Assembly (NCBI RefSeq): GCF_002135345.1 | Contig: NZ_NEGI01000002.1 | Span: 62,001-126,000, forward strand | Length of the DNA: 64,000 nucleotides | DNA from: Acinetobacter sp. ANC 4648 | GTDB taxonomy: Bacteria; Pseudomonadota; Gammaproteobacteria; Pseudomonadales; Moraxellaceae | Reading direction: 5' to 3' | Part shown: positions 20,463 to 30,083 of the stretch, in pieces | How the letters are laid out: every line of letters begins with the position of its first letter | Numbering within the stretch: the stretch's first letter is position 1 | Notes under the pieces: model-generated | Databases searched by the model: none | What the model was told of the DNA's origin: nothing | What the model saw: only the letters and a program-made list of their open reading frames with translations | Program-made: the position numbers and the translations under genes

Positions 20463-21557
20463 CTACTTTTTAAATGGAAAAGCATACTTCACAATACGAC
20501 TTAACACTTGTCCATACTGTTTAAATAAACTGGCATTATTATAATTCAAACCATATTTTTCACACACAGCCTGAACTTTTGGTGCCATTTTACGGTAACG
20601 ACGTGCCGGAATATCAGGGAATAAGTGATGTTCAATTTGATGACTAAGATGCCCTGTCAAAATATGAAAAGCATCTGAACCCGTCAAATTTGAAGAACCA
20701 CGAATTTGACGCATATACCAATGACCACGACTTTCATCCTGTAAAACAGTTTTCGGAAAAACTTCGACATCTTTGGTGAAATGGCCACAAAAAATAATAC
20801 TGAAAGTCCAGACGTTGCGAATACCATTGGCAACTAAATTCCCAGCCAATACGGGTAATGCCGCAGGGCCAGCAATTAATGGAAAGAAAACATAATCTTT
20901 AAAAAATTGCTTTGCAATTTTCTTTTGGGTCGGTTTCCATTCTTGAACAAATTGAGCAAAGGATTTACGTTTATAAATCACTTTACCAATTTCTAAATTC
21001 TGAATTGCAACGCCCCACTGAAATAACAAGCAAAATGGAATGCTATATAACGGTTGCAATAAAAACCCAGGCTTCCAACGTTGTTCTGGAAATAAACGTA
21101 GTAAGCCATAACCAATATCATCATCCATACCTTTAATATTGGTATAGGTATGATGTTTATAGTTATGCGTTTCACGCCAGTTATCAGCAGTACCGACAAT
21201 ATCCCACTCATAGGTTTGACCATTAAAACGTGAATCATTCATCCAGTCATACTGACCATGCATGACATTATGCCCCAATTCCATATTTTCCATGATCTTT
21301 GCAAAACCCAGTAAGCCAGTACCGAGTAGCCATGCTGGTGGAAACCAGCCCGCAAATAAGCAAGCACGTCCTAAAATGCTGCTATAACGAACTGCTGAAT
21401 AGACACGCTTAATATATTCGGCATCCTTTTCACCAATATCATCGAGGACTTCTTGCTTAATCGCATCAAGCTCACATGCTAATGCATCAAGTTCAGTCTG
21501 TGTTAACTCACGATTCTTACTATTTTTAAAATATTGGAATTTCACTGGCATATTCAT
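20463..21557 (-). CDS. membrane fatty acid desaturase
   Basis: A 364-residue di-iron membrane desaturase. The three histidine boxes are complete: HNVMH (residues 96-100), HNYKHH (131-136) and HQIEHH (306-311), with hydrophobic spans between boxes I/II and III. The glutamine-type third box (QxxHH) is that of acyl-CoA/acyl-lipid desaturases. It would introduce a double bond using electrons from the ferredoxin-reductase partner encoded 14 bp upstream. This pair and the divergent TetR gene match the Pseudomonas desBC/desT arrangement. Position specificity (delta-9 is likely) is not proved. Confidence 0.93.
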   Translation of the reverse strand: MNMPVKFQYFKNSKNRELTQTELDALACELDAIKQEVLDDIGEKDAEYIKRVYSAVRYSSILGRACLFAGWFPPAWLLGTGLLGFAKIMENMELGHNVMHGQYDWMNDSRFNGQTYEWDIVGTADNWRETHNYKHHTYTNIKGMDDDIGYGLLRLFPEQRWKPGFLLQPLYSIPFCLLFQWGVAIQNLEIGKVIYKRKSFAQFVQEWKPTQKKIAKQFFKDYVFFPLIAGPAALPVLAGNLVANGIRNVWTFSIIFCGHFTKDVEVFPKTVLQDESRGHWYMRQIRGSSNLTGSDAFHILTGHLSHQIEHHLFPDIPARRYRKMAPKVQAVCEKYGLNYNNASLFKQYGQVLSRIVKYAFPFKK

Positions 21558-21571
21558 ATCGATGTGCTCGC

Positions 21572-22636
21572 TTAAAGATCAATGACTAAGTCAGTTTGGG
21601 CTGTATTTACACAAATTTTGAGTGGATGGCCAGGCTCAGTATTTTCACTGCCATTTACCAAATTTTTGGTTGCACCCTGTGCTTTGTTACATACGCATTT
21701 ATTGCAAATTCCCATACGGCAACCATGTTCAGGTTTAATATTTTGTTGTTCTAAACCAACAAGAATCGATTGGCCTTTAGGAATACTGATACTTTTATTC
21801 GATTTAGTTAAAGTCACCTGAATAAAACCAACATCATCGGAGATCGTCGGAGTTAAGCTAAATGCTTCACTTTTAAAAATTTGGGCATCTGCAAACAATG
21901 TCGATGCCTTAGTAACAAAGCCAGATGGCCCACATGCATAAACAGTATGGCTGGCTAAATTTTGAATTAAATTGACATGCTGCTCATTCAACCGCGAATC
22001 TGCCCGCTCTTCTTGAGTATAAAAAATTTGAAATTTGAAATTTGAGTTTTGTTCTGCCAGCTGTTTAAAGTACGGTTTAAATGCAACATCAGTATGTTTT
22101 TTTACCCAGTACAGTAATTGAATCGGCTGTTGATTTTTTTTCTTGGTTTTTGTTAATGCTTTGATCAGACTAAACATCGGCGTAATGCCACTGCCTGCTG
22201 CAAGTAATACGATGGGTTGCGTATCAGTGGCAAGCATATCGCCATACGGTTGACCAAATTCAAGCACATCACCAATTTTTGCTTGTTCGGTTAGATATTG
22301 ACTCACAATGCCTTGTTCTACTTTTTTGGCAGTGAGCAGTACATGATTAGCATCTAATGCAGTTAAACTATAAGTCCGTTCATAACGGCGACCTTGATAT
22401 TCAACAGTCACTGGATGATGCTGCCCTGCTTGCCCCTGATTAAAATAACGATTGGTTTGTAATGTTAAGCAGACTGTATGTGTTGCAGTATGTTCTTTTT
22501 GTACCACCTTACCTAAAGCCTGATGTACAGACCACAGTGGATTAACTTTTTGCAACCAAAAATTCGCTGCATTTTGGTCTAAGATATTCTCAGCCAAAGT
22601 ACTAAACAGCGATTTACGTTTTTCAATCGTCAGCAT
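21572..22636 (-). CDS. ferredoxin reductase with C-terminal 2Fe-2S domain
   Basis: A 354-residue electron-transfer protein. The FAD-binding domain contains RYERTYSLTA (RxYS motif), and the NAD(P)-binding domain contains LAAGSGITPMFSLIKAL. The C-terminal plant-type 2Fe-2S domain has its cluster cysteines at C306, C311, C314 and about C342. It should pass electrons from NAD(P)H to the desaturase encoded immediately downstream. It is transcribed first in the pair, from the region holding palindromic candidate operators. Confidence 0.93.
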   Translation of the reverse strand: MLTIEKRKSLFSTLAENILDQNAANFWLQKVNPLWSVHQALGKVVQKEHTATHTVCLTLQTNRYFNQGQAGQHHPVTVEYQGRRYERTYSLTALDANHVLLTAKKVEQGIVSQYLTEQAKIGDVLEFGQPYGDMLATDTQPIVLLAAGSGITPMFSLIKALTKTKKKNQQPIQLLYWVKKHTDVAFKPYFKQLAEQNSNFKFQIFYTQEERADSRLNEQHVNLIQNLASHTVYACGPSGFVTKASTLFADAQIFKSEAFSLTPTISDDVGFIQVTLTKSNKSISIPKGQSILVGLEQQNIKPEHGCRMGICNKCVCNKAQGATKNLVNGSENTEPGHPLKICVNTAQTDLVIDL

Positions 22637-22668
22637 ATTCCACTCAAGATACAGTTGATTTTAATTAT

Positions 22669-22710
22669 TATACATATGTATATATATTTGTATATACGAT
22701 CGTATTGTAT
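22669..22710. promoter_or_regulatory. paired palindromes between desaturase operon and TetR gene
   Basis: Two palindromes of the same form ATAC-N4-GTAT occur in the 140-bp divergent promoter region: TATACATATGTATA at 22669-22682 and ATACGATCGTAT at 22694-22705. Their centres are 24 bp apart. Between them GTATATAC (22690-22697) is a further perfect palindrome, and another GTAT follows at 22707. This is a likely operator cluster for the adjacent TetR-family repressor; binding is inferred from symmetry and position. Confidence 0.6.
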
Positions 22711-22776
22711 CTAGACATTTCAATTCTGTAATTTCAAAGGCTATAATAGATTCTAATTACTTTTTACTTGATATTT

Positions 22777-23472
22777 ATGAATCAGCCGTCTGCTACACCT
22801 TACATCGATTTAGAAAATCAAGAACAGCATCATGAACTTGAAAAAGTGATTGTTCGTACGGTGGGTAGAAAAGCAACAATTACTAAAGATGAACTTTTCC
22901 AAGCAGCATTGAATTTAATTGGGCCACAAAAAAGTATTGCATCTTTGAGTCTAAGAGAAGTTGCGCGAGAAGCAGGTATTGCACCCAATAGTTTTTATCG
23001 TCATTTTAAAGATATCGATGAACTTGCCATTGAACTGATTGATCGTTCAGGGATTGTATTGCGTCAAATTTTGCATGAAGCACGTGTTAAGGCCTCAAAA
23101 CAAAACAGTATTATTCGCACATCGGTAGAAGTATTTATTGAGCAACTCGATGCGGATGAAGGTAATTTAAGTCTCTTACTGCGTGAAGGCTACACTGGTT
23201 CAAATTCTTATAAAACTGCAGTAGAAAAGCAACTGAACTATTTTCAACAAGAATTAAAAGATGACTTGATTCGTTTAGAACATATTAATCAGAGCAAATT
23301 GGCTCATCCCGATTTAGTTGCTAAAGCCATTACCCAATTAGTCTTTAATATGGGTGCTAAAGTAATTGACCTCCCAATCGATGAGCGCAAAGAAGTTGCA
23401 GAACAAACTATGGTGATGATTCGCATGTTATTAGAAGGTGCACGTCACTTGGCTGAGTTTCATATTCAATAA
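22777..23472 (+). CDS. TetR family regulator (DesT/FabR-like)
   Basis: A TetR-family regulator of 231 residues. The N-terminal helix-turn-helix reads SLREVAREAGIAPNSFYRHFKDIDEL (in part), nearly the same pattern as FabR and DesT, which sense acyl-CoA or acyl-ACP saturation and control unsaturated fatty acid genes. It is divergent from the desaturase/reductase pair, as DesT is from desBC in Pseudomonas. The ATG at 22777 is preferred over an in-frame TTG at 22768. Ligand and targets are inferred. Confidence 0.88.
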   Translation: MNQPSATPYIDLENQEQHHELEKVIVRTVGRKATITKDELFQAALNLIGPQKSIASLSLREVAREAGIAPNSFYRHFKDIDELAIELIDRSGIVLRQILHEARVKASKQNSIIRTSVEVFIEQLDADEGNLSLLLREGYTGSNSYKTAVEKQLNYFQQELKDDLIRLEHINQSKLAHPDLVAKAITQLVFNMGAKVIDLPIDERKEVAEQTMVMIRMLLEGARHLAEFHIQ

Positions 23473-23850
23473 AATCAAACATGCGATTACTTATGGGTTA
23501 AATCATCATAGATCAGCCATTAATGAAGATCTATCATGTAATCGCTACAAGTATTAGACATTAAGTTCCCAGTAAATAAGTTGTCTACCACCCGATGTTG
23601 ATTAAAATTAAGTAAAGATACATTACCAGAATAAAAGTCACTCTAGTTTTTGGTCAGTGACATCCATCATCTGCTGCACTGAATGAAATGTGCAATACTA
23701 AAATTACTCTGCCATTTTTTTCACATAGAATTAAGATTACAGGTGTAAAAAGAAGTCAAACCTTAGATAAACCATCTAATTTAACGCTGAATTTTACGTA
23801 GCTACACACTTTTCATATGCGTTAAAACGCATCGTTTGGGTATCGTTGAT
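23473..23850. other. intergenic region with a 7-2-7 inverted repeat
   Basis: This 378-bp gap lies between two rightward genes. No gene is supported. Near its end ATGCGTT-AA-AACGCAT (23817-23832) forms a short perfect inverted repeat 18 bp before the next start codon. Its lack of a T run argues against a terminator; it may be an operator. A weaker repeat, TAGATC / GATCTA, lies near 23507-23536. Confidence 0.45.
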
Positions 23851-24867
23851 ATGCAATTATTAAATGACAAACAAAGTCTCATTGCTAGCTATCTGCTCAT
23901 GTTCATCTTTTTGATTTCACTCATTCCATTACATTTAATGGTGAGCTTCTTTGCTGGTTTTATTGTTTATGAAATTATTAATAGCTTAGGTTCTGTAACC
24001 GAGAAATATATTGATGGACAACGTGCCCGATTAACGATTAGTGTCATTATTGGCGTGCTGATCATCACCTGTATCGGACTCGGAATTGCTGGTTTAATTA
24101 GTTTTGTCCAACATGATTTACAAGGAGCTGGCTTAGACGAACTAAATGGCGACATCGATGCTACCTTACAAAAATTACAAAATGAAATAGTTCATTTTCT
24201 ACCTGGATTCATCCCCTATAGCCTAACTGAGCTCAAAGATCAGACCTTAATTTTAATTAAAGATAATTTGTCCATTCTTAAGAATACGGGTACAGACATT
24301 GTGCATAATTTTGCCACAATGATTATTGCCGCGATTATTGGTGTTCTGGTTTCACTTCACCAAACTCAAACCGATGTGAAGCAACCTGCATTCAAATTAG
24401 CACTCATTCATCGTATTCAAAACTTATCAATTTCATTTAAAAATGTAGTATTTGCCCAAGTTAAAATCTCATTGATTAACACCCTTCTATTTATGATCTT
24501 TGCACATATTGCACTACCCATTTTTGGGGTGCATTTACCTTTTGCTAAGACGCTGACGATTTTAACGTTTGTTTTTGGACTAATTCCGATTGTCGGAAAT
24601 TTAATTTCCAACACCATCATTGTCCTGACGGGCTTAACCATTTCAGTGACCACAGCAGGTATTGCTTTGGTTTATCTCATTTTGATTCATAAATTAGAAT
24701 ACTTTGTGAATGCTAAAATTATTGGGACAAAAATTCATGCTGCCTCATGGGAAGTACTTTTAGCGATGCTTGTTTTTGAATCCATCTTTGGATTAGCTGG
24801 CCTCATTGTTGCTCCAATATTTTATGCTTACATAAAATTAGAGCTAAAAGTCGCAAATATGATATAA
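23851..24867 (+). CDS. AI-2E family transporter
   Basis: A polytopic membrane protein of about 338 residues in the AI-2E transporter family (PF01594). It has an N-terminal hydrophobic hairpin, a periplasmic-looking middle (near residues 90-160) and a C-terminal block of four or five helices that includes the conserved FGLIPIVGNLISN segment. Members have been proposed to export AI-2 or exchange Na/Li and protons, so substrate cannot be set by family. The ATG at 23851 is preferred over a TTG at 23836. Confidence 0.87.
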   Translation: MQLLNDKQSLIASYLLMFIFLISLIPLHLMVSFFAGFIVYEIINSLGSVTEKYIDGQRARLTISVIIGVLIITCIGLGIAGLISFVQHDLQGAGLDELNGDIDATLQKLQNEIVHFLPGFIPYSLTELKDQTLILIKDNLSILKNTGTDIVHNFATMIIAAIIGVLVSLHQTQTDVKQPAFKLALIHRIQNLSISFKNVVFAQVKISLINTLLFMIFAHIALPIFGVHLPFAKTLTILTFVFGLIPIVGNLISNTIIVLTGLTISVTTAGIALVYLILIHKLEYFVNAKIIGTKIHAASWEVLLAMLVFESIFGLAGLIVAPIFYAYIKLELKVANMI

Positions 24868-24903
24868 AATGAGAACTACATCAATAAAATAAAGAGCGAT
24901 GCA

Positions 24904-25197
24904 ATGGAGAAACACATAGATCCTCGACACCTTATGAATACCATCCAAAAAATACTCAACCGAGATTGGGATCCAATTGAGGTTGCTGAAGTACTCAATG
25001 ATGAATATGACGCATATTGTGCGCCCATCACTGAAATATTAGATGACACGAAAGCGACTCCACAGCAACTCTCCAATTATCTCGAAGAAGTCGAACGAGA
25101 ACAAATGAGCTTGAACACATATAGTGAACAAAATAAACGTCGTCGAGCAACCACAACCCAATCTCTTTGGACGTTACATATCTCCGCAGGCTCTTAA
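24904..25197 (+). CDS. small acidic protein, possibly DUF1871-like
   Basis: A 97-residue soluble acidic protein with no signal or membrane segment. The segment ILNRDWDPIEVAEVLNDEYDAYCAPITEIL resembles the WDP...DEY pattern I associate with the DUF1871 family of small helical proteins. The C-terminus is basic and may be disordered. The gene starts 36 bp after the AI-2E permease and ends just before a terminator, so the two may be co-transcribed. Function is unknown, and the family link needs a profile search. Confidence 0.65.
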   Translation: MEKHIDPRHLMNTIQKILNRDWDPIEVAEVLNDEYDAYCAPITEILDDTKATPQQLSNYLEEVEREQMSLNTYSEQNKRRRATTTQSLWTLHISAGS

Positions 25198-25211
25198 TCA
25201 CAGCACATAAT

Positions 25212-25240
25212 AAAAAAGTACCTTACGGTACTTTTTTATT
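25212..25240. terminator. bidirectional terminator between convergent genes
   Basis: AAAAAAGTACC / GGTACTTTTTT with a 4-base loop lies between the small acidic protein gene and leftward rapA. Confidence 0.9.
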
Positions 25241-25264
25241 ATGACTTACGAAATACTTAAACGA

Positions 25265-28102
25265 TTAAGGTTTAACTACTACCAAAATTTGAATCGCTTC
25301 AGGTGTAACAGATAGCCCGTTCAAAAGATCTAAACCTTCTTTCTGGAATTTCTGTAAACGCTCAATTTCATCGGTACGAATACTTGGATTGAATTGTTTT
25401 AAGTAAGTTAAACGATCAATTTCATATTGCCATTTACTACTATAGATTTCTTTGGCTTGTTGTTTCAGGTCAGGTAACGCTGCTTTGGCAATATCCAATG
25501 CTTGTGCATAACGTTGTTCGACCACATCACGTCGCGCTTTAACGACCTGACGACAACTATTACTGTCTAAGTGATGAATATAAGGCTTGATAATTTCAGG
25601 ATCAATCTTGGCAGATAAATCTTGACCATTTTCATTCAACAATACACGAATCAATTGGGTAGGTAGACTTGATGGTAAGTTCAATGCTTTCGGCGCAACC
25701 ACATCCACTTTAAACCATACTTCAAGTAACACAGAACCTTGTTTAAGTGCACTAGTCTTAAGAATGGCGACGTTAGTACTACCAAAAGACTGAGTTCGAA
25801 TCATTTCCATTACACTTTCAGTAAATGGATGCTCTAAAGTAATGTATTGCGCATCTTCACGAATTTGCGCTTGATCGCGATAGAAAGTAACCGTCATCCC
25901 ATCTTCATCCAAAGTTAAACCTTGAACTTGCATTTGATCGGTCGGCTTAATAATCACAGTCCCGTTACTTTGCTCATCAAAATCAATATTAGTCGACGCC
26001 ATAAAGCGCTTCATAAACATTGGCAAAGTAGTATTGTCATCATACTCTTCAAGCGCTTGCACAATTTCTTGTGCCACGATTGGACGACATGAATTGTATT
26101 CAAGCAAACGGTCACGTCCAGCTTGTAATTCATTTTCAAGTGCTTGACGCTGCACATTTACAGCTTCAAGTAGATCTTCAAATTTTTGACCTAAATCTGC
26201 CAATAAACATTCTTTAAGATCAAGAATAAAGTTTTCTTGTAAGGTCTGTGCTGTTGGAGAAATATTACTAAAAATATTTAAGGCTTCATTGTACCAACGG
26301 AACATACGCTCTTGTGCTGTTCCCACCAAGTAAGGCACATGAATTTGAATTCTGTTTTCTTGACCAATACGGTCTAAACGACCAATACGTTGCTCAAGTA
26401 CATCAGGATTCGCAGGTAAATCAAATAAAATTAAATCAGAAGCAAACTGGAAGTTACGACCTTCTGAACCAATTTCAGAACACAATAAAATTTGTGCACC
26501 ATAAGAATCTTCTGCAAAATATGCTGCCGCTTGGTCACGCTCAAGCAAGCTCATACCTTCATGGAACATTGCAGTACGAATACCTGCATGGATACGCAAT
26601 GCATTTTCTAAAGCTTCAACCACTGGGCCACTACGTGCAATCAATAACACTTTTTTGTGTTTAAGCTGTGTACGTAACATCTCCATAATCCACGAGACAC
26701 GCGGATCTGTTTCCATCCAAGCACCATCCAACTGGGCTTCTTCAGGCCACATTTGCTCACGTAATTTACCATCTTTAGACCAATTTGCTGGTGCTGGTAA
26801 AGGCGCTGGTTGACAGTCACGACCTGGAAAGCCTTGAATCGCTTCACGGGTATTACGGAATAAAATACGACCTGTACCATGACGATCTAATAATTCGTGA
26901 ATCGCACGGAAGCGTTGCTCAGGTTCATCATCAATCTTATGACCCAACAACTTCTCAACAGCATCTAGATGTTCGGCCTCAAGTGGGAAATCAGACATCA
27001 ACGCTTCTGCAATTTTTGCAGTGTGATGATATTGTTCTTCTTCATTTAAGAAGCGTTCAAGTGAACTAAAACGTTGTGGATCAAGTAAACGTAAACGTGC
27101 AAAGTGACTTTCCACACCCAATTGTTCTGGTGTTGCTGTAAGCAGTAAAACGCCATCAGTTTTTTCAGCAAGCTCTTCGACTAGGTCATAACGATCGTTA
27201 CCACCTTCTTCTTCAGACCACATCAAGTGATGAGCTTCATCTACAACCAATAAATCAAAACCTGCTTCAATCGCTTGTTCACGTAAATCATCATGATCAA
27301 TCATCAAATCGATGCTGGCAATAATACATTGCTCAGTTAAGAATGGATTCAATTCAGGGTCATGTTCTTTAATCGAAGCAGTACGAGTTAAATCGAACAA
27401 TGAGAATTGCAAATTGAAACGGCGACGCATTTCAATCATCCACTGATATTGCAGTGAATCTGGTACTAAAATGAGGATACGCTCTGAACGTCCCGTTTTG
27501 AGCTGTTGATGAATAATCAAACCAGCTTCAATAGTTTTACCCAAACCGACTTCATCAGCAAGTAATACCCGCGGTGCAAAACGCTTACCCACTTCATGTG
27601 CAATATATAACTGGTGTGGAATCAGACCAACACGAGCACCAATCATGCCACGTAAAGGACTATTCTGCATATTGGCTTGCATTTTCATTGCTTCAATACG
27701 CAAGTCATACCATTCTTTATAATCAATTTGGCTCGCCAGCAAACGATCTAAAGGTTTCGACAATTGAATAGAAGCACCTATGCGGGTTTCATTCAATGCT
27801 TTGCGTTCTTGTGTACCATCTTCTAAGGTACGAATCACGTTATAACGAATTACGCCATGACGATCATCAAATGATTCAACCGTCCAAGTCTGACCTTCTT
27901 GATCTTGAACTTCATCATTCACATTAAAGACAATTCGAGATAGAGGTGCGTTGTTACGTGCATAAACACGCGTTTCATCACTTTTAGGGAACAAAATACT
28001 GATTGATCGTTCATCGACATCAATCAAGACCCCTAATCCAAGTTCAGTTTCTGTATCTGATAACCAACGTTGACCTATAGCAAATTGTTGCAATTTTTCC
28101 AC
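25265..28102 (-). CDS. rapA: RNA polymerase-associated ATPase RapA
   Basis: RapA (HepA) is a Swi2/Snf2 ATPase that binds RNA polymerase and helps it recycle after transcription. The 945-residue protein begins with the tandem Tudor-like N-terminal part (FAIGQRWLSDTETELGLG). It then has helicase motif I ADEVGLGKTIEAG, the DEAH box LLVVDEAHHLMW, LLLTATPEQLG, the C-terminal helicase lobe with SEIGSEGRNFQFA, and the arginine-finger motif QRIGRLDRIGQ. Length is near the Escherichia coli protein (968). It is a single gene. Confidence 0.96.
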   Translation of the reverse strand: MEKLQQFAIGQRWLSDTETELGLGVLIDVDERSISILFPKSDETRVYARNNAPLSRIVFNVNDEVQDQEGQTWTVESFDDRHGVIRYNVIRTLEDGTQERKALNETRIGASIQLSKPLDRLLASQIDYKEWYDLRIEAMKMQANMQNSPLRGMIGARVGLIPHQLYIAHEVGKRFAPRVLLADEVGLGKTIEAGLIIHQQLKTGRSERILILVPDSLQYQWMIEMRRRFNLQFSLFDLTRTASIKEHDPELNPFLTEQCIIASIDLMIDHDDLREQAIEAGFDLLVVDEAHHLMWSEEEGGNDRYDLVEELAEKTDGVLLLTATPEQLGVESHFARLRLLDPQRFSSLERFLNEEEQYHHTAKIAEALMSDFPLEAEHLDAVEKLLGHKIDDEPEQRFRAIHELLDRHGTGRILFRNTREAIQGFPGRDCQPAPLPAPANWSKDGKLREQMWPEEAQLDGAWMETDPRVSWIMEMLRTQLKHKKVLLIARSGPVVEALENALRIHAGIRTAMFHEGMSLLERDQAAAYFAEDSYGAQILLCSEIGSEGRNFQFASDLILFDLPANPDVLEQRIGRLDRIGQENRIQIHVPYLVGTAQERMFRWYNEALNIFSNISPTAQTLQENFILDLKECLLADLGQKFEDLLEAVNVQRQALENELQAGRDRLLEYNSCRPIVAQEIVQALEEYDDNTTLPMFMKRFMASTNIDFDEQSNGTVIIKPTDQMQVQGLTLDEDGMTVTFYRDQAQIREDAQYITLEHPFTESVMEMIRTQSFGSTNVAILKTSALKQGSVLLEVWFKVDVVAPKALNLPSSLPTQLIRVLLNENGQDLSAKIDPEIIKPYIHHLDSNSCRQVVKARRDVVEQRYAQALDIAKAALPDLKQQAKEIYSSKWQYEIDRLTYLKQFNPSIRTDEIERLQKFQKEGLDLLNGLSVTPEAIQILVVVKP

Positions 28103-28245
28103 CTTTATCTCAAGTTAGGACTGAAAAACGGATGTTCAAATCAGGAGAATATTTGAACAAAGTTTCACACCTTTACGCAATACTTTTTGACATAAAGCCC
28201 ACTAAAAAATGGACTTTTGCAATCTTGTTTAAATTAAATTTTGAC

Positions 28246-28890
28246 TTAAAACGGAACAGGACAAATAAATTGTATTTGCTCCTCTGTTTGAGGATGAGAA
28301 AAGCTCAGCTGTTCTGCATGTAAACACAAACGATTCATTAACTGTTGTTGTTCCAGTGTTGCATATAAGCTATCCCCCACAATTGGATGCCCTAAGTATT
28401 GCATATGTACACGGAGTTGATGTGAACGTCCAGTAATCGGTGTCAGTTCGACCCGAGTCACCGCTTGTCCTTGAATTTCAAAATGCTCCGTTGCTTTCCA
28501 ATGCGTTAACGCAGGTTTGTTATGCTTTGGATCTGCAATATGTAAGGGGGGACGCGCAGGATCATAAATGACAGGCACATCAATAGTGCCTTCACCTTCT
28601 AAATGTCCTGCAACTAAAGCTTGATAAGTCTTTGAGGTTTGTCGTTCTTGAAACTGACGAGAAATACTTTTTTGTCCCCACTTTGTTAAAGCAAAGACCA
28701 AAATACCTGAAGTATCACGGTCTAAACGATGAATAAGTAAGGTTTTAGGTTCTATTTTTAATAATCTATTGATGACACAATCTTGTAAATCTTCCGTTTT
28801 ACCTGGAACGGTAAGTACACCTGCAGGTTTATGGATTACCATAAAATCTTCATCACGATGTATCAGGTTTTCGGTTAGAAAATTACTCAA
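28246..28890 (-). CDS. RluA family pseudouridine synthase
   Basis: A 214-residue pseudouridine synthase of the RluA family that isomerises uridines in rRNA or tRNA. The catalytic aspartate is D57 in HRLDRDTSGILV. Further motifs are KTYQALVAGHLEGEG and the C-terminal GRSHQLRVHMQYLGHPIVGD. There is no S4 RNA-binding domain, and the size matches RluA itself (23S U746 and tRNA U32), but the target is not certain from sequence. Confidence 0.9.
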   Translation of the reverse strand: MSNFLTENLIHRDEDFMVIHKPAGVLTVPGKTEDLQDCVINRLLKIEPKTLLIHRLDRDTSGILVFALTKWGQKSISRQFQERQTSKTYQALVAGHLEGEGTIDVPVIYDPARPPLHIADPKHNKPALTHWKATEHFEIQGQAVTRVELTPITGRSHQLRVHMQYLGHPIVGDSLYATLEQQQLMNRLCLHAEQLSFSHPQTEEQIQFICPVPF

Positions 28891-29123
28891 GGTTCAAATC
28901 CGCTGATCGTGCAAACAAGCGAGCAATGATATGAATCTTGGCATAAAATTACAATGAAAATTATCAGTTTTATCACATTTATCTCGACCTTGAAGCCATA
29001 ACACCTAGCGTCTATGAATAAAATATCAAGCCTGCTATTTTAAGCTTTTAGGTACATCACAACTTAACTTTAAGCTTTGCAGATGCTATAAAGAGGTAAA
29101 AATTAATCTCTGAGTATAAATAA

Positions 29124-29825
29124 ATGACTAAAATATTTAAGAATTCAATCATCAGTACGCTCATCATAAGCTCAACATTTTTGACAGGCTGTGCCACAGC
29201 AACGCTATTAAAAAAAGACAATGGTGTCCGCACTCAAAATGTACAAACCACGTTAATTGACGATAATGTCCTAGCCTTTGGTAAACCAGCTCAAGCGGTT
29301 TCAAACTTACCTAATGACAGTATTGTTATTGTCGGTGAAAAAAATAGTTATGTACTTACGCAAGGTGGCGGACGTTTTGCAAAACTTATTTCATCATTAG
29401 ATGCTAAAAACATTCAAATTACAAAAGACTTAACTTTTTATTCTGCCAATAATGATGGCAATTTTTCTGGTTCATTGCCACTTACTTATGTCAAACTTTC
29501 TGAGGATGTAAGCAAAGCAGATCGTGAATTTTTCATTGAAAATGGTGCAGAAGAATGTACAAATTCAAGTGATCATAGATTAAAAGCACAACGCTTTTGC
29601 TTTAATCTAAAACTCGCTGGTGTCGTATATCCAGCTGCCAGTAATAGTGCTTCATTTAAAACATTAAGCAAACCTTACCAAATCAGTATTTATACTCGTA
29701 AGCAAGTAAAAGATTACTCAAATGCCTCTTCCAAAACTGCCGATAAATTAATACTTTTCCCTTTTGCTGTAGCTTTTGATGTTGTCACCTTACCATTTCA
29801 GGCCGTGCATAAAATTTTTGATTAA
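29124..29825 (+). CDS. predicted lipoprotein of unknown function
   Basis: A 233-residue predicted lipoprotein. The signal peptide ends in the lipobox LTGC, with the acylated cysteine at C23. The rest is soluble and presumably periplasmic. The C-terminal segment FPFAVAFDVVTLPFQAVHKIF resembles the D-x-x-x-LPF-type tail of YceK/YidQ-like lipoproteins, but the body is longer and the match is weak. Two cysteines near residues 145 and 160 could form a disulfide. It is monocistronic and convergent with hemL. Confidence 0.75.
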   Translation: MTKIFKNSIISTLIISSTFLTGCATATLLKKDNGVRTQNVQTTLIDDNVLAFGKPAQAVSNLPNDSIVIVGEKNSYVLTQGGGRFAKLISSLDAKNIQITKDLTFYSANNDGNFSGSLPLTYVKLSEDVSKADREFFIENGAEECTNSSDHRLKAQRFCFNLKLAGVVYPAASNSASFKTLSKPYQISIYTRKQVKDYSNASSKTADKLILFPFAVAFDVVTLPFQAVHKIFD

Positions 29826-30008
29826 TTAAAGGCTAAACAATCAACTCTAAAACAAGATTCATTACGTGAGTCTTGTTAAATTCATCATAAATGTCTCGTG
29901 TAGCGATAGTTGATTAAATTATTTTAAGACTGGCTCTTTTCAGTTTTTATAAAATGGCTTCTTTATCTTAGTTTGAGGTCATGCCTATATTCAATACCTC
30001 TACTAGAA

Positions 30009-30051
30009 AAACCAAAAAGCGTATATTTTTCAATAATACGCTTTTTGGTTT
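30009..30051. terminator. 16-bp perfect inverted repeat, likely bidirectional terminator
   Basis: Arms AAACCAAAAAGCGTAT (30009-30024) and its exact complement (30036-30051) are separated by an 11-base loop. Internal A/T runs in the arms give T tracts in both directions. It sits between the convergent lipoprotein gene and hemL. Confidence 0.75.
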
Positions 30052-30083
30052 CATGACTGTTTAAATAAGCTTTGCTATAAAAA

